NCBI RefSeq assembly: GCF_020054945.1
Contig: NZ_JAIHAU010000012.1
Coordinates: 1-50,995, forward strand
Reading direction: 5' to 3'
Length of the DNA stretch: 50,995 bases
Source of the DNA: Mahella sp.
GTDB lineage: Bacteria; Bacillota; Clostridia; Mahellales; Mahellaceae
Part shown: positions 16,392-24,745 of the stretch, piece by piece
Position numbering within the stretch: the first letter of the stretch is position 1
Layout: the number at the start of each line of letters is the position of its first letter
The notes under the pieces: generated by a model
Databases searched by the model: none
What the model saw: only the letters and a program-made list of their open reading frames with translations
What the model was told of the DNA's origin: nothing
Program-made: the position numbers and the translations under genes

Positions 16392-17285
16392 TTGAAGGAG
16401 AAGATAGGCGCCGCTGAGGTGGGCTTTAGGCTTTTCGATTGTGCATCCGTATACGGAAACGAGGCTCTTATAGGCGATGTCTTTCAGGAGATTATGAGAT
16501 CGGGCGTTAAGCGAGAAGAACTTTTTATAACATCAAAAGTATGGAACGATATGCATGGCAAGGGAGATGTGTTGCTTTCATGCGCCAAATCCCTTAAAGA
16601 TCTGAAATTGGATTATATTGATCTGTATTTCATTCATTGGCCGTTTCCGAACTTTCATCCCAAAGGAGCGCCACCGGATTATCGCGATCCGAGCGCCAGG
16701 CCATATATTCATGAAGAGTATATGGAGACGTGGTATCAGATGGAAAGATTGTTAAAGGCGGGCTATGTAAGACATATCGGTACTTCCAATATGACCATAC
16801 CCAAGCTGAAACTGCTTTTAAGGGATTGTACCATTATGCCTGCTGCTAATGAAATGGAATTACATCCTTGTTTCCAGCAACCTGAATTGTTTCAATTTTG
16901 TCTTGATCACGGCATACAGCCTATAGGCTTTTGCCCGATAGGATCGCCTTCTCGGCCTGATCGTGACAGAACACCGGATGATGTAGTGGATATAGAAGAT
17001 CCGGTGGTGGTTAAAATAGCAAAAACACACGGCGTTCATCCGGCGATAATTTGTATCAAATGGGCGGTTCAGCGTGGGCAAATTCCAATCCCGTTCTCAA
17101 TTCATCGAGACAAATATGCGGCCAATTTGCGGTGCACAATAGAAGACCCGCTTACCGAAGAAGAAATGAAAGAACTGGCAGCGGCCGATAAAAACTGTCG
17201 ACTCATTAAGGGTCAGGTATTTTTATGGGAAGGGGCAAACGATTGGCGAGATCTTTGGGATGTTAACGGGGAGATCACATTATGA
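16392..17285 (+). CDS. Aldo/keto reductase, 5'-truncated
   Basis: The AKR barrel begins abruptly at the VGFRLFDCASVYGNE strand. The catalytic tetrad is present (D16, Y21, K49 in FITSKVW, H82 in FIHWP), as is the C-terminal nucleotide loop (PIPFSIHRDKYAANL). About 25-30 N-terminal residues that normally form the bottom hairpin and first strand are missing. An in-frame TAA at 16362-16364 leaves only TTG 16392 as a plausible start, and the best ribosome-like sequence (GAAGGAG) lies after that TTG rather than before. It may be a shortened but folded enzyme or a decaying gene. It closes the kinase/dehydrogenase gene group. Confidence 0.7.
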   Translation: MKEKIGAAEVGFRLFDCASVYGNEALIGDVFQEIMRSGVKREELFITSKVWNDMHGKGDVLLSCAKSLKDLKLDYIDLYFIHWPFPNFHPKGAPPDYRDPSARPYIHEEYMETWYQMERLLKAGYVRHIGTSNMTIPKLKLLLRDCTIMPAANEMELHPCFQQPELFQFCLDHGIQPIGFCPIGSPSRPDRDRTPDDVVDIEDPVVVKIAKTHGVHPAIICIKWAVQRGQIPIPFSIHRDKYAANLRCTIEDPLTEEEMKELAAADKNCRLIKGQVFLWEGANDWRDLWDVNGEITL

Positions 17286-17624
17286 GAGATTGAGGAAAGA
17301 AAAAAGGAGATATGATTAGATAATAGGAGCTAAAGTTATGATAACATAAGATAAAAGACGATTAAGCCGATTTATGGTGTTTGACAGTGCTTTAATAAAG
17401 AAATATAATTTGCACTGATAACGTTTACTGAATAATTTATGTTATATTGAAATGATATAAAGTTTTTATAAAAGGGTTGCGAGACAAAATTTATATTGCT
17501 AGGAGGGGGCGTGCTTATTAATAAATTCACTTTGAGTTTTCGGTTATGTTCATCGTGCTTTTGGCTAAATCATGATGTAAGTTGGTGAGTTAACTAAATT
17601 ATTGATGATTGTTGAGGTGAAACA
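17286..17624 (+). promoter_or_regulatory. Intergenic control region of the sugar ABC importer
   Basis: No protein gene of normal size is present in this AT-rich 339-base gap. TTGCAC (17410-17415) with TAATTT 17 bases later is a possible promoter. TGATAACGTTTACTG (17416-17430) between them resembles a LacI-family operator and would block such a promoter. A very strong ribosome-like AGGAGGGGG occurs at 17501-17509 (see the short frame at 17511). Confidence 0.4.
17511..17588 (+). CDS. Possible 25-aa leader peptide
   Basis: GTG 17511 opens a 25-codon frame ending TGA 17586-17588. It follows AGGAGGGGG by only two bases (four from the AGGAGG core). The peptide has two Cys and two Trp and no family resemblance. 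It ends 36 bases before the ABC ATPase gene. It might be an upstream leader, or the purine run may be coincidental. Confidence 0.2.
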   Translation: MLINKFTLSFRLCSSCFWLNHDVSW

Positions 17625-19115
17625 ATGAGGGAACAGGTAGTATTGATGGAGGATATCAACAAATCGTTTCCTGGTGTACATGCACTAAGTGGCTGCCATT
17701 TTGATCTCAATGCCGGCGAAGTTCATGCGTTAGTGGGGGAAAATGGTGCTGGCAAATCTACACTTATGAAAATATTGGCCGGTATTTATAAAAAGGATAG
17801 CGGAAAGATTTTGTACAAAGGAAAAGAAGTTGATTTTTCAGCTCCTAAAGAAGCGCAGGACGCTGGAATAGGAATGATTCATCAAGAACTCAATTTAATA
17901 CCGCATTTAACTGTTGCAGAAAATATATTTATCGGCAAAGAATTTGTGAAAGGCATTTTTATCGACCAAAAAGCTATTAATCGTGAAACGCAAAAGTTGT
18001 TGGAAACCCTTAATATCGATATCAATCCTGAAACAAAAGTAAGGGATTTAACCGTAGCTAAACAACAAATGGTGGAAATAGCAAAGGCTCTTTCTTACAA
18101 TTCTGATGTTATAATAATGGATGAGCCTACTGCTGCCTTGACAGAGAGTGAGATCGATGAACTCTTCCAATTTATAAAGGATCTAAAATCAAAAAATTGT
18201 GGTGTTATTTATATATCCCATCGCATAGAAGAAGTGTTCGATATAAGTGATAGAGTAACTGTAATGCGTGATGGCCAATATGTGGCAACTCTTAATACTA
18301 GCGAGACTAATAAAGATGAAATAATACGACTCATGGTTGGTCGCGTTATTTACGAACAGCCTAAAGAGCAAAGCGCTGTGCCAGAAGATGCTCCTATCGT
18401 ACTTAAAGTGGAAAATCTGTGCTCTAAGGATGTTAAGAATGTGTCATTTGAACTCAGAAAAGGAGAAATACTGGGCTTTGCAGGCTTGTTGGGATCAGGG
18501 CGTACCGAGACTGCTAGGTTAATATTCGGAGCTGACCCTAAAGAAGGTGGAGAGATCTTTGTAAAAGGTGTAAAAGTAGAGATTAATTCTCCGCAGGATG
18601 CTGTGGCTAATGGCATAGGTTATCTTTCAGAGGATAGAAAACGTTTCGGATTAGCGCTTGGTCTATCTGTGCGGGAGAATGTCACTTTGGCTTCTCTGGA
18701 TAATTATGTTGATAAAGGTTTTATAGATTCAAAGAAAGAAATGGAGGTAACAAATGATTATGTAAAAAAGCTTAATATAAAAACTCCTTCAATTGAACAA
18801 CTGGTCATGAATTTATCTGGGGGTAACCAACAAAAAGCAGTAATGGCCAAGTGGCTTATAAAAAACAGCGATATTCTAATTTTTGATGAACCTACCAGAG
18901 GTATAGATGTGGGAGCAAAAAGCGAGATATATAAGTTAATAATCGATTTAACCAAGGAGGGCAAGTCTATAATAGTGATATCTTCCGAATTACCGGAGAT
19001 TCTTAGGTTAAGCGATAGAATACTTGTAATGTGCGAAGGGGTTAATACTGGGATTTTGGATATAGCGGAAGCTGATCAAGAGGTTATAATGAAATGCGCT
19101 ACTTCAATAAAGTAA
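17625..19115 (+). CDS. Sugar ABC importer ATPase, RbsA/MglA/XylG type (CUT2)
   Basis: This 496-residue protein has two fused ABC cassettes that energise a CUT2 monosaccharide importer. The first cassette has Walker A GENGAGKST (38-46), signature VAKQQMVEIAKAL and IIMDEPTAAL. The second has a degenerate P-loop (GLLGSGRTET, 287-296), intact LSGGNQQK (397-404) and ILIFDEPTRGIDVG, the asymmetry typical of RbsA. GAGGTGA precedes ATG 17625. The permease follows after 18 bases and a binding lipoprotein after that. The gene is AT-richer than those before it. Confidence 0.95.
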   Translation: MREQVVLMEDINKSFPGVHALSGCHFDLNAGEVHALVGENGAGKSTLMKILAGIYKKDSGKILYKGKEVDFSAPKEAQDAGIGMIHQELNLIPHLTVAENIFIGKEFVKGIFIDQKAINRETQKLLETLNIDINPETKVRDLTVAKQQMVEIAKALSYNSDVIIMDEPTAALTESEIDELFQFIKDLKSKNCGVIYISHRIEEVFDISDRVTVMRDGQYVATLNTSETNKDEIIRLMVGRVIYEQPKEQSAVPEDAPIVLKVENLCSKDVKNVSFELRKGEILGFAGLLGSGRTETARLIFGADPKEGGEIFVKGVKVEINSPQDAVANGIGYLSEDRKRFGLALGLSVRENVTLASLDNYVDKGFIDSKKEMEVTNDYVKKLNIKTPSIEQLVMNLSGGNQQKAVMAKWLIKNSDILIFDEPTRGIDVGAKSEIYKLIIDLTKEGKSIIVISSELPEILRLSDRILVMCEGVNTGILDIAEADQEVIMKCATSIK

Positions 19116-19133
19116 AAAGGAGGAGAAATTAAC

Positions 19134-20114
19134 GTGAGAGATAACAGCAAAAAAGTAAACATATTCCAATATATGGCATTGGGTGCATTGGTTGCACTTT
19201 ACATATTTTTTGCATTATTTGGAAACAACTTTTTTTCATATGACGCGTTCGTTAATATCCTTGATTCCTCATATTATATAGGATTTATGGCTATAGGTGT
19301 CACATTTGTTATAATAACCGGTGGTATAGACCTTTCTTTGGGTACAGTCCTTATATGCTCGGCATTGATAGGCGGTGTAGCGCATAATAATTGGGGTTTA
19401 TCAATGGGATTATCGCTTTTGATAGGCGTCATAGTGGGGACTTTATTTGGCTTCCTAAACGGTGTTTTGGTTGCAAGATTTAAATTACCACCTTTTGTCG
19501 CTACGCTGGGCAGTATGATGATAGCACAAGGGATGGGGGCCATAGTTTCAAAGGTAGTAACAATCAGATATCCTGATGTAACCAGCCCAGAGGGATGGTT
19601 TAAGCATGTGTTCTATAAAACTGACAATGGGTTTCCCATAGGCATAATATGGTTATTGTTAGCTGCTATAATTGCACATATAATCTTAACCAAAACCAAA
19701 GTCGGCCGTTATATTTTTGCTGTGGGTTCCAATGAGGAGGCTACCAGACTATCAGGTGTAAATGTGATTAAATGGAAGACGATAGCCTATATTATTTCTG
19801 GATTATTTAGTGGCATTGGCGGGATAATGTATGCTGCTGCATATACTTCTATAGTACCGGCTACGGGTAACGGCTTCGAATTATTAGCTATTGCAGCAGC
19901 CGTAATAGGCGGAACATCTTTATCTGGGGGTATTGGCAGTATAACCGGAACTCTGATAGGCGTTTATATAATGAGTGTATTAAAACAAGGATTGATGTCA
20001 ATGAATTTACAAGCTCATTACCAAACGCTTTTTACAGGAATTGTAGTTATCGCTGCAGTTTTGTTTGATATTTACAGAAATAAAAGAGCGACAGAAGTTT
20101 CCGATTCAAAGTAA
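19134..20114 (+). CDS. Sugar ABC importer permease, RbsC type (CUT2)
   Basis: This 326-residue membrane protein has about nine hydrophobic helices and is the homodimeric permease of the importer. The family signature is present: TGGIDLSLGTVL (about 62-73), GTLFGFLNGVLVARFKLPPFVATLGSM, the cytoplasmic coupling segment SNEEATRLSGVNVIKWK and GGTSLSGGIGSITGTLIG. The start is GTG 19134 behind a GGAGGAG site. Its last codons (TCAAAG and the stop) lie inside the duplicated block that reappears before the second binding-protein gene, which marks this location as the ancestral one. Confidence 0.95.
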   Translation: MRDNSKKVNIFQYMALGALVALYIFFALFGNNFFSYDAFVNILDSSYYIGFMAIGVTFVIITGGIDLSLGTVLICSALIGGVAHNNWGLSMGLSLLIGVIVGTLFGFLNGVLVARFKLPPFVATLGSMMIAQGMGAIVSKVVTIRYPDVTSPEGWFKHVFYKTDNGFPIGIIWLLLAAIIAHIILTKTKVGRYIFAVGSNEEATRLSGVNVIKWKTIAYIISGLFSGIGGIMYAAAYTSIVPATGNGFELLAIAAAVIGGTSLSGGIGSITGTLIGVYIMSVLKQGLMSMNLQAHYQTLFTGIVVIAAVLFDIYRNKRATEVSDSK

Positions 20115-20125
20115 TATAAAGTTAA

Positions 20126-20145
20126 TTAGTGCTTTTGAGCACTAA
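20126..20145 (+). other. Intercistronic stem-loop before the binding-protein gene
   Basis: TTAGTGCT (20126-20133) and AGCACTAA (20138-20145) form a hairpin with a TTTG loop between permease stop and the binding-protein ribosome site. It is conserved in the duplicate. It probably protects the downstream mRNA so that the binding protein is made in excess (inference from similar transporter operons). Confidence 0.6.
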
Positions 20146-20176
20146 TAAAATAAAAAAGAAAGAAAGGGAGATTCAG

Positions 20177-21322
20177 ATGAAGAGATTTTGGGCAATTTTT
20201 TTGGCGGTAATGTTGTTGGCTGTGGCTTTGGTTGGATGTAGTGGAGGGACTGAGGAAGAGGCAACTCCGGAAACGCCTACAGGCGATACAGCACAAAATG
20301 CCGAAACAGGGAATGATGAAAAACCTTATATAGCTATAGTGTCTAAAGGATTTCAACATCAATTTTGGCAAACGGTTTATAAGGGATCACAAGATGCTGC
20401 AGCAGAATACAATGTAGAGATAACTTTTGAGGGACCACCGACAGAATCGGATATAAGCGCTCAAGTAGATATGTTAAACAATGCGTTATCCAAGAATCCG
20501 GCTGCTATTTGCCTTGCCGCACTTGACACTCAATCGGTTACGCAGCAGCTTCTTAAAGCAAAAGAGGAAGGAATACCTGTCGTAGGATTTGACTCGGGGG
20601 TACCTAATGCTCCGGAAGGTACAATTGTTTCTACAGTTGCAACAAACAATTATGAAGCGGCCAAAATGGCGGCCGAAGAGATGTTTAACAATCCGCAATT
20701 TAATGAGAGGCTTAAAGCGGCAACTGAGGATAATCCGGTAGCTATTGCAGTACAATCACAGGATGCTACATCAGCATCGATAGTTGATCGTACCAATGGT
20801 TTTATAGATACTATGAAAGCAAAGGCAGAAGAGCTATTTCCAGGAGCTGTAGAAGTGGTAGGACATCAGGTATTTGCTAAACCTGCTTCGAAGCCAGCTG
20901 TGGTTTCTATAAAAGTTACGGTTCCTCCGTCTACTAGCTATACGGATGCGCAGGCGGCGGCTCAAACCATGCTTTCTAATACAAAAAATCTCATAGGATA
21001 TTTTGTATCAAATGAAGCCTCTGTGACTGGCATTCTCGCTGCAACGTCGGATGGTACAGAACTTGATCGCGAGAAGGGGAGGTATAAGGACTTGATAGTG
21101 GTTGGCTTTGACGCTGGTGCTCCACAGAAGAATGCCGTTAAAAAGCAATATTTCTATGGTTCGGTTACACAAGATCCGTATACAATAGGCTATAAAGCCG
21201 TTGAGGTCGCTTATAAAGCGATAAACGGAGAAAAAGGCGATGAATTTATTGATACTGGAGCTAAATTTTATACTCATGAAAATATAGATGATCCGGATAT
21301 AGCTGAATTATTATATGATTAA
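20177..21322 (+). CDS. Sugar-binding lipoprotein of the CUT2 importer (copy 1)
   Basis: This 381-residue precursor has a signal peptide with lipobox LVGC (C21), an acidic Thr-rich linker and a periplasmic-binding-protein type I fold (Peripla_BP_4, RbsB-like). It is an extracellular lipid-anchored receptor. Ligand-site segments include GFQHQFWQTVYKG, CLAALD, GFDSGVPN and VVGFDAGAP. ATG 20177 has an AAAGGGAG site; an in-frame ATG 48 bases upstream has none and would spoil the signal peptide. It is about 90 % identical by eye to the protein at 24746. Confidence 0.94.
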   Translation: MKRFWAIFLAVMLLAVALVGCSGGTEEEATPETPTGDTAQNAETGNDEKPYIAIVSKGFQHQFWQTVYKGSQDAAAEYNVEITFEGPPTESDISAQVDMLNNALSKNPAAICLAALDTQSVTQQLLKAKEEGIPVVGFDSGVPNAPEGTIVSTVATNNYEAAKMAAEEMFNNPQFNERLKAATEDNPVAIAVQSQDATSASIVDRTNGFIDTMKAKAEELFPGAVEVVGHQVFAKPASKPAVVSIKVTVPPSTSYTDAQAAAQTMLSNTKNLIGYFVSNEASVTGILAATSDGTELDREKGRYKDLIVVGFDAGAPQKNAVKKQYFYGSVTQDPYTIGYKAVEVAYKAINGEKGDEFIDTGAKFYTHENIDDPDIAELLYD

Positions 21323-21339
21323 CCGGTATGGAGATACGC

Positions 21340-21372
21340 GGCTTGCTTAGTATATACTAAGCAAGCCTTTCA
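21340..21372 (+). terminator. Terminator after binding-protein copy 1
   Basis: The 28-base perfect palindrome GGCTTGCTTAGTAT / ATACTAAGCAAGCC (21340-21367) is followed by a short T-run (TTTC). The weak U-tract suggests partial read-through into the following genes. Confidence 0.65.
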
Positions 21373-21388
21373 AAAGTATCTTGCGAGT

Positions 21389-21452
21389 AAAAGGATTAAA
21401 GAATAGTATAATATAACATAAATTAAAGTTATTACGTATTGAAAACCACATA
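21389..21452 (+). repeat. Diverged repeat R1
   Basis: About 64 bases (containing AGTATAATATAACATAAATT and ATTGAAAACCACATAA) match 24059-24122 at roughly three in four positions by eye. Both lie in non-coding stretches downstream of this gene set. It may be the end of a decayed mobile element. The rest of the 21373-21750 gap holds only the cre-like site. Confidence 0.45.
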
Positions 21453-21696
21453 ATTGTGTAACTGGCTTAAAAAATAGGATTACCATTTTCGATTATGGAA
21501 CGATTTTAGAAAAGTCAAGGCAGGACGTTGCCGTAAATGGGATATTATAAGTAAAGATATAAAGAAAATTTTTGGACAAAGCATATAGACGAGATACGAA
21601 ACCAGTTAGAGGTAACAATTAACTGAGGATAAGAATGGGTATATGTGGTTAATGCTGGAGGCAAGAGATAAACAGTCTAGCCTTTAACATAGATTT

Positions 21697-21710
21697 TAAG
21701 CGCTTTCAGA
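21697..21710 (+). promoter_or_regulatory. cre-like / LacI-family operator upstream of the UroD-like gene
   Basis: TTTAAGCGCTTTCA differs from the ideal cre palindrome TGAAAGCGCTTTCA at two positions. It sits about 45 bases before the start of the UroD-like gene. Carbon catabolite or local LacI control of the sugar-degradation genes is likely. Confidence 0.5.
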
Positions 21711-21750
21711 GTTTTCGAAAGTACTCGTTACTTTATAGGAGGGGATGTCA

Positions 21751-22773
21751 ATGGATCATATAGAGCGTTTTTATGCTACCATAGAGAGAAGAGAAACGGA
21801 TAGGCCCGCCTCGTGGCTTGGGCTGCCTGTGCCTGAGGCCTGCGATAATTTATTCGAGTACTTCCAGGTGGATAACATGGACCAGTTAAAACGCGTTATC
21901 GACGACGATATTTATGCAGTAGAAATGCCTTATCATTCTCCCACAAGCGATGCAATATATACAGCATTGGATTTCGCCAAAGAAAAGCTTCCCGACAGGA
22001 CGCTTACGGCGCCGGGGTTTTTTGAGGATTACTCCGATCCGTCGCGCATAGATGATTTTGATTGGCCAAATCCGTCGAAACACGTCGATCCGGAGGAGTG
22101 TAAAAGGATTGTGGATCGAGCGCCCGAAGGATATCCTATTTTGGGTGTCATATGGTCCGCGCATTTCCAGGATGCCTGCGCTGCTTTCGGCATGTCGACG
22201 GCGCTGATGAAGATGAAGTTGGAGCCGGAGATGTTCAGAGCGGTAATAAACAGAATTACGGATTTTTATATTGAGGCCAATGAAATATTTTATGATGCCA
22301 CTAAAGGAAAACTGCATGCTGTGCTCATAGGCAATGATTTCGGCAGCCAGACCGGCTTGATGCTGTCGCCCGCCGCCATAAGGGAATTCGTATGGCCGGG
22401 CACGCGTAAATTAATACAACAAGCCAAAAGCTACGGTCTTAAGGTGATACATCATTCGTGCGGGGCGATAGCCGACATCATACCGGACCTTATAGAGATG
22501 GGCGTGGATGCCATACATCCTATTCAAGCACTGGCACATGGAATGGACCCGTACAGGCTTAAAAAGGATTTTGGGGATAAGGTTGCCTTTTGCGGCGGCG
22601 TAGACGCGCAAAATCTGCTGGTATTGGGCAAGCCGGACGAGGTTAGAGCCAAAGTGTTGGAATTGAAACAGATATTTCCCACAGGCCTTATTATATCACC
22701 CAGCCACGAGGCCATTCTCCCCGATGTTGATCCGGCTAATATCGAAGCCCTTTTTGATGCGGTAAAAGATTAG
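21751..22773 (+). CDS. UroD-family protein (uroporphyrinogen decarboxylase-like)
   Basis: This 340-residue protein has the URO-D/corrinoid methyltransferase (MtaA/CmuA-like) TIM-barrel. Visible features are ERRETDRPASWLG near the N-terminus, a long helical middle, and GLKVIHHSCGAIADIIPDL followed by GVDAIHPIQ in the C-terminal half. Its setting in a sugar operon, far from haem genes, argues against haem synthesis. Such copies recur beside glycosidases in Clostridia, but their reaction is unknown. ATG 21751 is chosen because GGAGGGG ends six bases upstream; ATG 21745 overlaps the site. The HSCG motif might bind zinc as in methyltransferase relatives. Confidence 0.85.
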   Translation: MDHIERFYATIERRETDRPASWLGLPVPEACDNLFEYFQVDNMDQLKRVIDDDIYAVEMPYHSPTSDAIYTALDFAKEKLPDRTLTAPGFFEDYSDPSRIDDFDWPNPSKHVDPEECKRIVDRAPEGYPILGVIWSAHFQDACAAFGMSTALMKMKLEPEMFRAVINRITDFYIEANEIFYDATKGKLHAVLIGNDFGSQTGLMLSPAAIREFVWPGTRKLIQQAKSYGLKVIHHSCGAIADIIPDLIEMGVDAIHPIQALAHGMDPYRLKKDFGDKVAFCGGVDAQNLLVLGKPDEVRAKVLELKQIFPTGLIISPSHEAILPDVDPANIEALFDAVKD

Positions 22774-22807
22774 AAAATGAGCGGGGGTAAAGGAAAGAGG
22801 AGGTATG

Positions 22808-23911
22808 ATGAGATTGTCATGTGAATCTTTAGTGTATTTGCAAAAAGATTATTTTGCGGCCAAAGAGAGAACAATAGTCCAAAACGGGGATATGACGGCG
22901 GGCGCCTTCATCTTTGATACCGGTGTGCATGCTTTGCGACTGACCAATCGCCGAGGGGAGATAATCGTACTTCCTTACCAGGGTCAGCAGGTTTGGAGCT
23001 GTCGCTTTGACGGTAAGGAATTGACTATGAAGTCTATGTTGCCCCAGCCATATCCGACGACGGATTACCTTCGCACATACGGAGGTTTTATACTTCATTG
23101 CGGAGCTACGGCTATGGGGGTTCCATCGGCCAAAGACAGCCACCCGTTGCATGGAGAGTTACCCAATGCACCTTATGAAACAGCGTATTTAAAGATCGGT
23201 GAGGATGATAAAGGACGATATATCGGTGTCGGGGGGCAATATCATCATATCGTGGCGTTTAATCATAATTACTTGGCGGAACCATTTATTAAACTCTACG
23301 AGGATTCCGCGGTTCTATCGGCCTCCATGGCTATAACCAATCTGAAAAACACCGATATGGAGTTAATGTATATGATGCATATAAACTTTCGTCCCGTGGA
23401 TTACGGAGAGCTTGTTTACAGCGCTAAATGTAATCCCGATGATGTCAGAGTGCATATAAACATTCCTTCTCACATCAAGCCGTCGGCGGGATTGGAAGAG
23501 TTTAAGAATTTCTTATATGCGCTCCAGAAGAATCCTGAAATGCATCATGTTTTAAAACCGGGATTGGTATTTGACCCGGAGGTGGTATTCAGCATAAATT
23601 ATTTATGCGATGCAGAAGGTAAATCCTACAGTATGCAAATACATCCCGATGGCTATGCTGATTATGTGAGCCATAGACCGGCTGAATTGGATCACGGCAT
23701 AAGATGGATAGCCAGAACCAGGAACGAAGACGCTTTGGGGCTCGTACTACCCGGTACGGCGGAGAACGGCGGCTATATTGCCGAAAAAGAAAAAGGCAAT
23801 ATAAAGATCCTGCAGGCTGGCCAAAAGATTATTTTTCACGTGAAAGCGGGTCTGTTAAAACCCAACGAGGCCGAAACGATAAGAAGAAAGATCAAAAATA
23901 TTCTGGAGTAA
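22808..23911 (+). CDS. DUF4432 / aldose-1-epimerase-like protein
   Basis: This 367-residue beta-rich protein resembles the DUF4432 branch of the galactose-mutarotase fold. Motifs consistent with that fold are LPYQGQQVWSCRFDGKEL, a central HPLHGELPNAPYE (His and Glu near the sugar site), and YMMHINFRPVDYGE. It probably acts on the anomeric centre of a sugar released by the downstream glycosidases (inference). AGGAGG at 22798-22803 favours ATG 22808; ATG 22805 is an alternative one codon longer. It is 34 bases after the UroD-like gene and presumably co-transcribed. Confidence 0.8.
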   Translation: MRLSCESLVYLQKDYFAAKERTIVQNGDMTAGAFIFDTGVHALRLTNRRGEIIVLPYQGQQVWSCRFDGKELTMKSMLPQPYPTTDYLRTYGGFILHCGATAMGVPSAKDSHPLHGELPNAPYETAYLKIGEDDKGRYIGVGGQYHHIVAFNHNYLAEPFIKLYEDSAVLSASMAITNLKNTDMELMYMMHINFRPVDYGELVYSAKCNPDDVRVHINIPSHIKPSAGLEEFKNFLYALQKNPEMHHVLKPGLVFDPEVVFSINYLCDAEGKSYSMQIHPDGYADYVSHRPAELDHGIRWIARTRNEDALGLVLPGTAENGGYIAEKEKGNIKILQAGQKIIFHVKAGLLKPNEAETIRRKIKNILE

Positions 23912-24058
23912 TTATTACATATTGTGGTGTTGGGTAATCGGCAGTAACGTAGAGGATTTGCGGTATTCACGGCGAATATTTACAGCAGGCTATCGAAAAC
24001 TGACTGGAAATTCAATGCATATCCAACATAATCCATATAGCTTCGTAATAGAGTCTAA

Positions 24059-24122
24059 CAAGGGACTAGAGCATAGCATAATATGACATAAATTAGGATT
24101 ATTGCACATTGAAAATCGCATA
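24059..24122 (+). repeat. Diverged repeat R2
   Basis: This is the partner of R1 (21389-21452), containing AGCATAATATGACATAAATT and CATTGAAAATCGCATAA. It lies just 3' of a decayed minus-strand transposase. In the 23912-24745 gap nothing else is seen apart from that remnant and the start of the duplicated block. Confidence 0.45.
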
Positions 24123-24260
24123 AAGGCACAGCAAAGTTAATCTGGCTTCTATAGGCGGATTTTAGGAAGCACATTAAGTCTTACAGCTTTATGTCATTAT
24201 ACCGCCTATGCTGTCGTAGATATTTTCTCCAGCAGATCGATGATATTGAAGCATGTATAC

Positions 24261-24666
24261 TTAAGCCAAGCATCCCAGATGAACATTTATCGCAGCCCTA
24301 GCTGGTAAAGCGAACTTCATTTTAGAGTTTCCGATTTTGTACGTTTCAATATCATAATCGTTAAAAAACCTCTTGTTATTCATTTCGGTTGCTGTACGCC
24401 TTTTATATTTCTCGTGAAAGCCTGACTATCGCTTGTCCAGCGGATAAAGCCTTAAATCATCCCCATGCTTAAAGTAAACAGTCTTGTCATAAGGCGAATC
24501 AGTACATTTACAAGGCTTATCAGTACCCTTGTAGTCAAACCAGCACCTGTGCTTGATGCCTTTAAATGAGGATAGCCGCAGTTTTGATAAGGAATATCAG
24601 CGGGATAAATGGGATTATCCTTATCATCTATGTATAAAACGCATGGTGGCAGTTCGCCTGAATATT
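24261..24666 (-). pseudogene. Decayed DDE transposase fragment (IS remnant)
   Basis: Reading the minus strand, one frame gives KYSGELPPCVLYIDDKDN and PYQNCGYPHLK. After a frameshift near 24560 the next frame continues as IKHRCWFDYKGTDKPCKC and DSPYDKTVYF. After a TAG at 24426-24428 it continues as EKYKRRTATEMNNKRFFNDY then AAINVHLGCLA, ending at TAA 24261-24263. The pattern of cysteine-rich insert, YxRRTxxE-N-R and a final AAxNxHL helix is typical of the C-terminal part of IS4/IS1182-like DDE transposases. The 5' part is missing: the fragment is cut where the duplicated block begins (24674). Confidence 0.7.
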
Positions 24667-24694
24667 TAGCTTTTTCAAAGTAATATAAAGGCGA

Positions 24695-24714
24695 TTAGTG
24701 CTTTTGAGCACTGA
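24695..24714 (+). other. Stem-loop before binding-protein copy 2
   Basis: TTAGTGCT (24695-24702), loop TTTG, AGCACTGA (24707-24714). It is the same hairpin as at 20126 with one changed base at the foot, so it has been retained after duplication. Confidence 0.55.
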
Positions 24715-24745
24715 TAAAATAAAAAAGAAAGAAAGGGAGATTCAA

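Larger units (their letters stand above)
20105..21390 (+). repeat. Duplicated block, copy 1 (sugar-binding lipoprotein unit)
   Basis: This 1.28-kb segment spans the last permease codons, an intercistronic hairpin, the binding-protein gene and its terminator. It recurs at 24674-25959 at a constant offset of 4569 bases and no length change. Confidence 0.9.
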
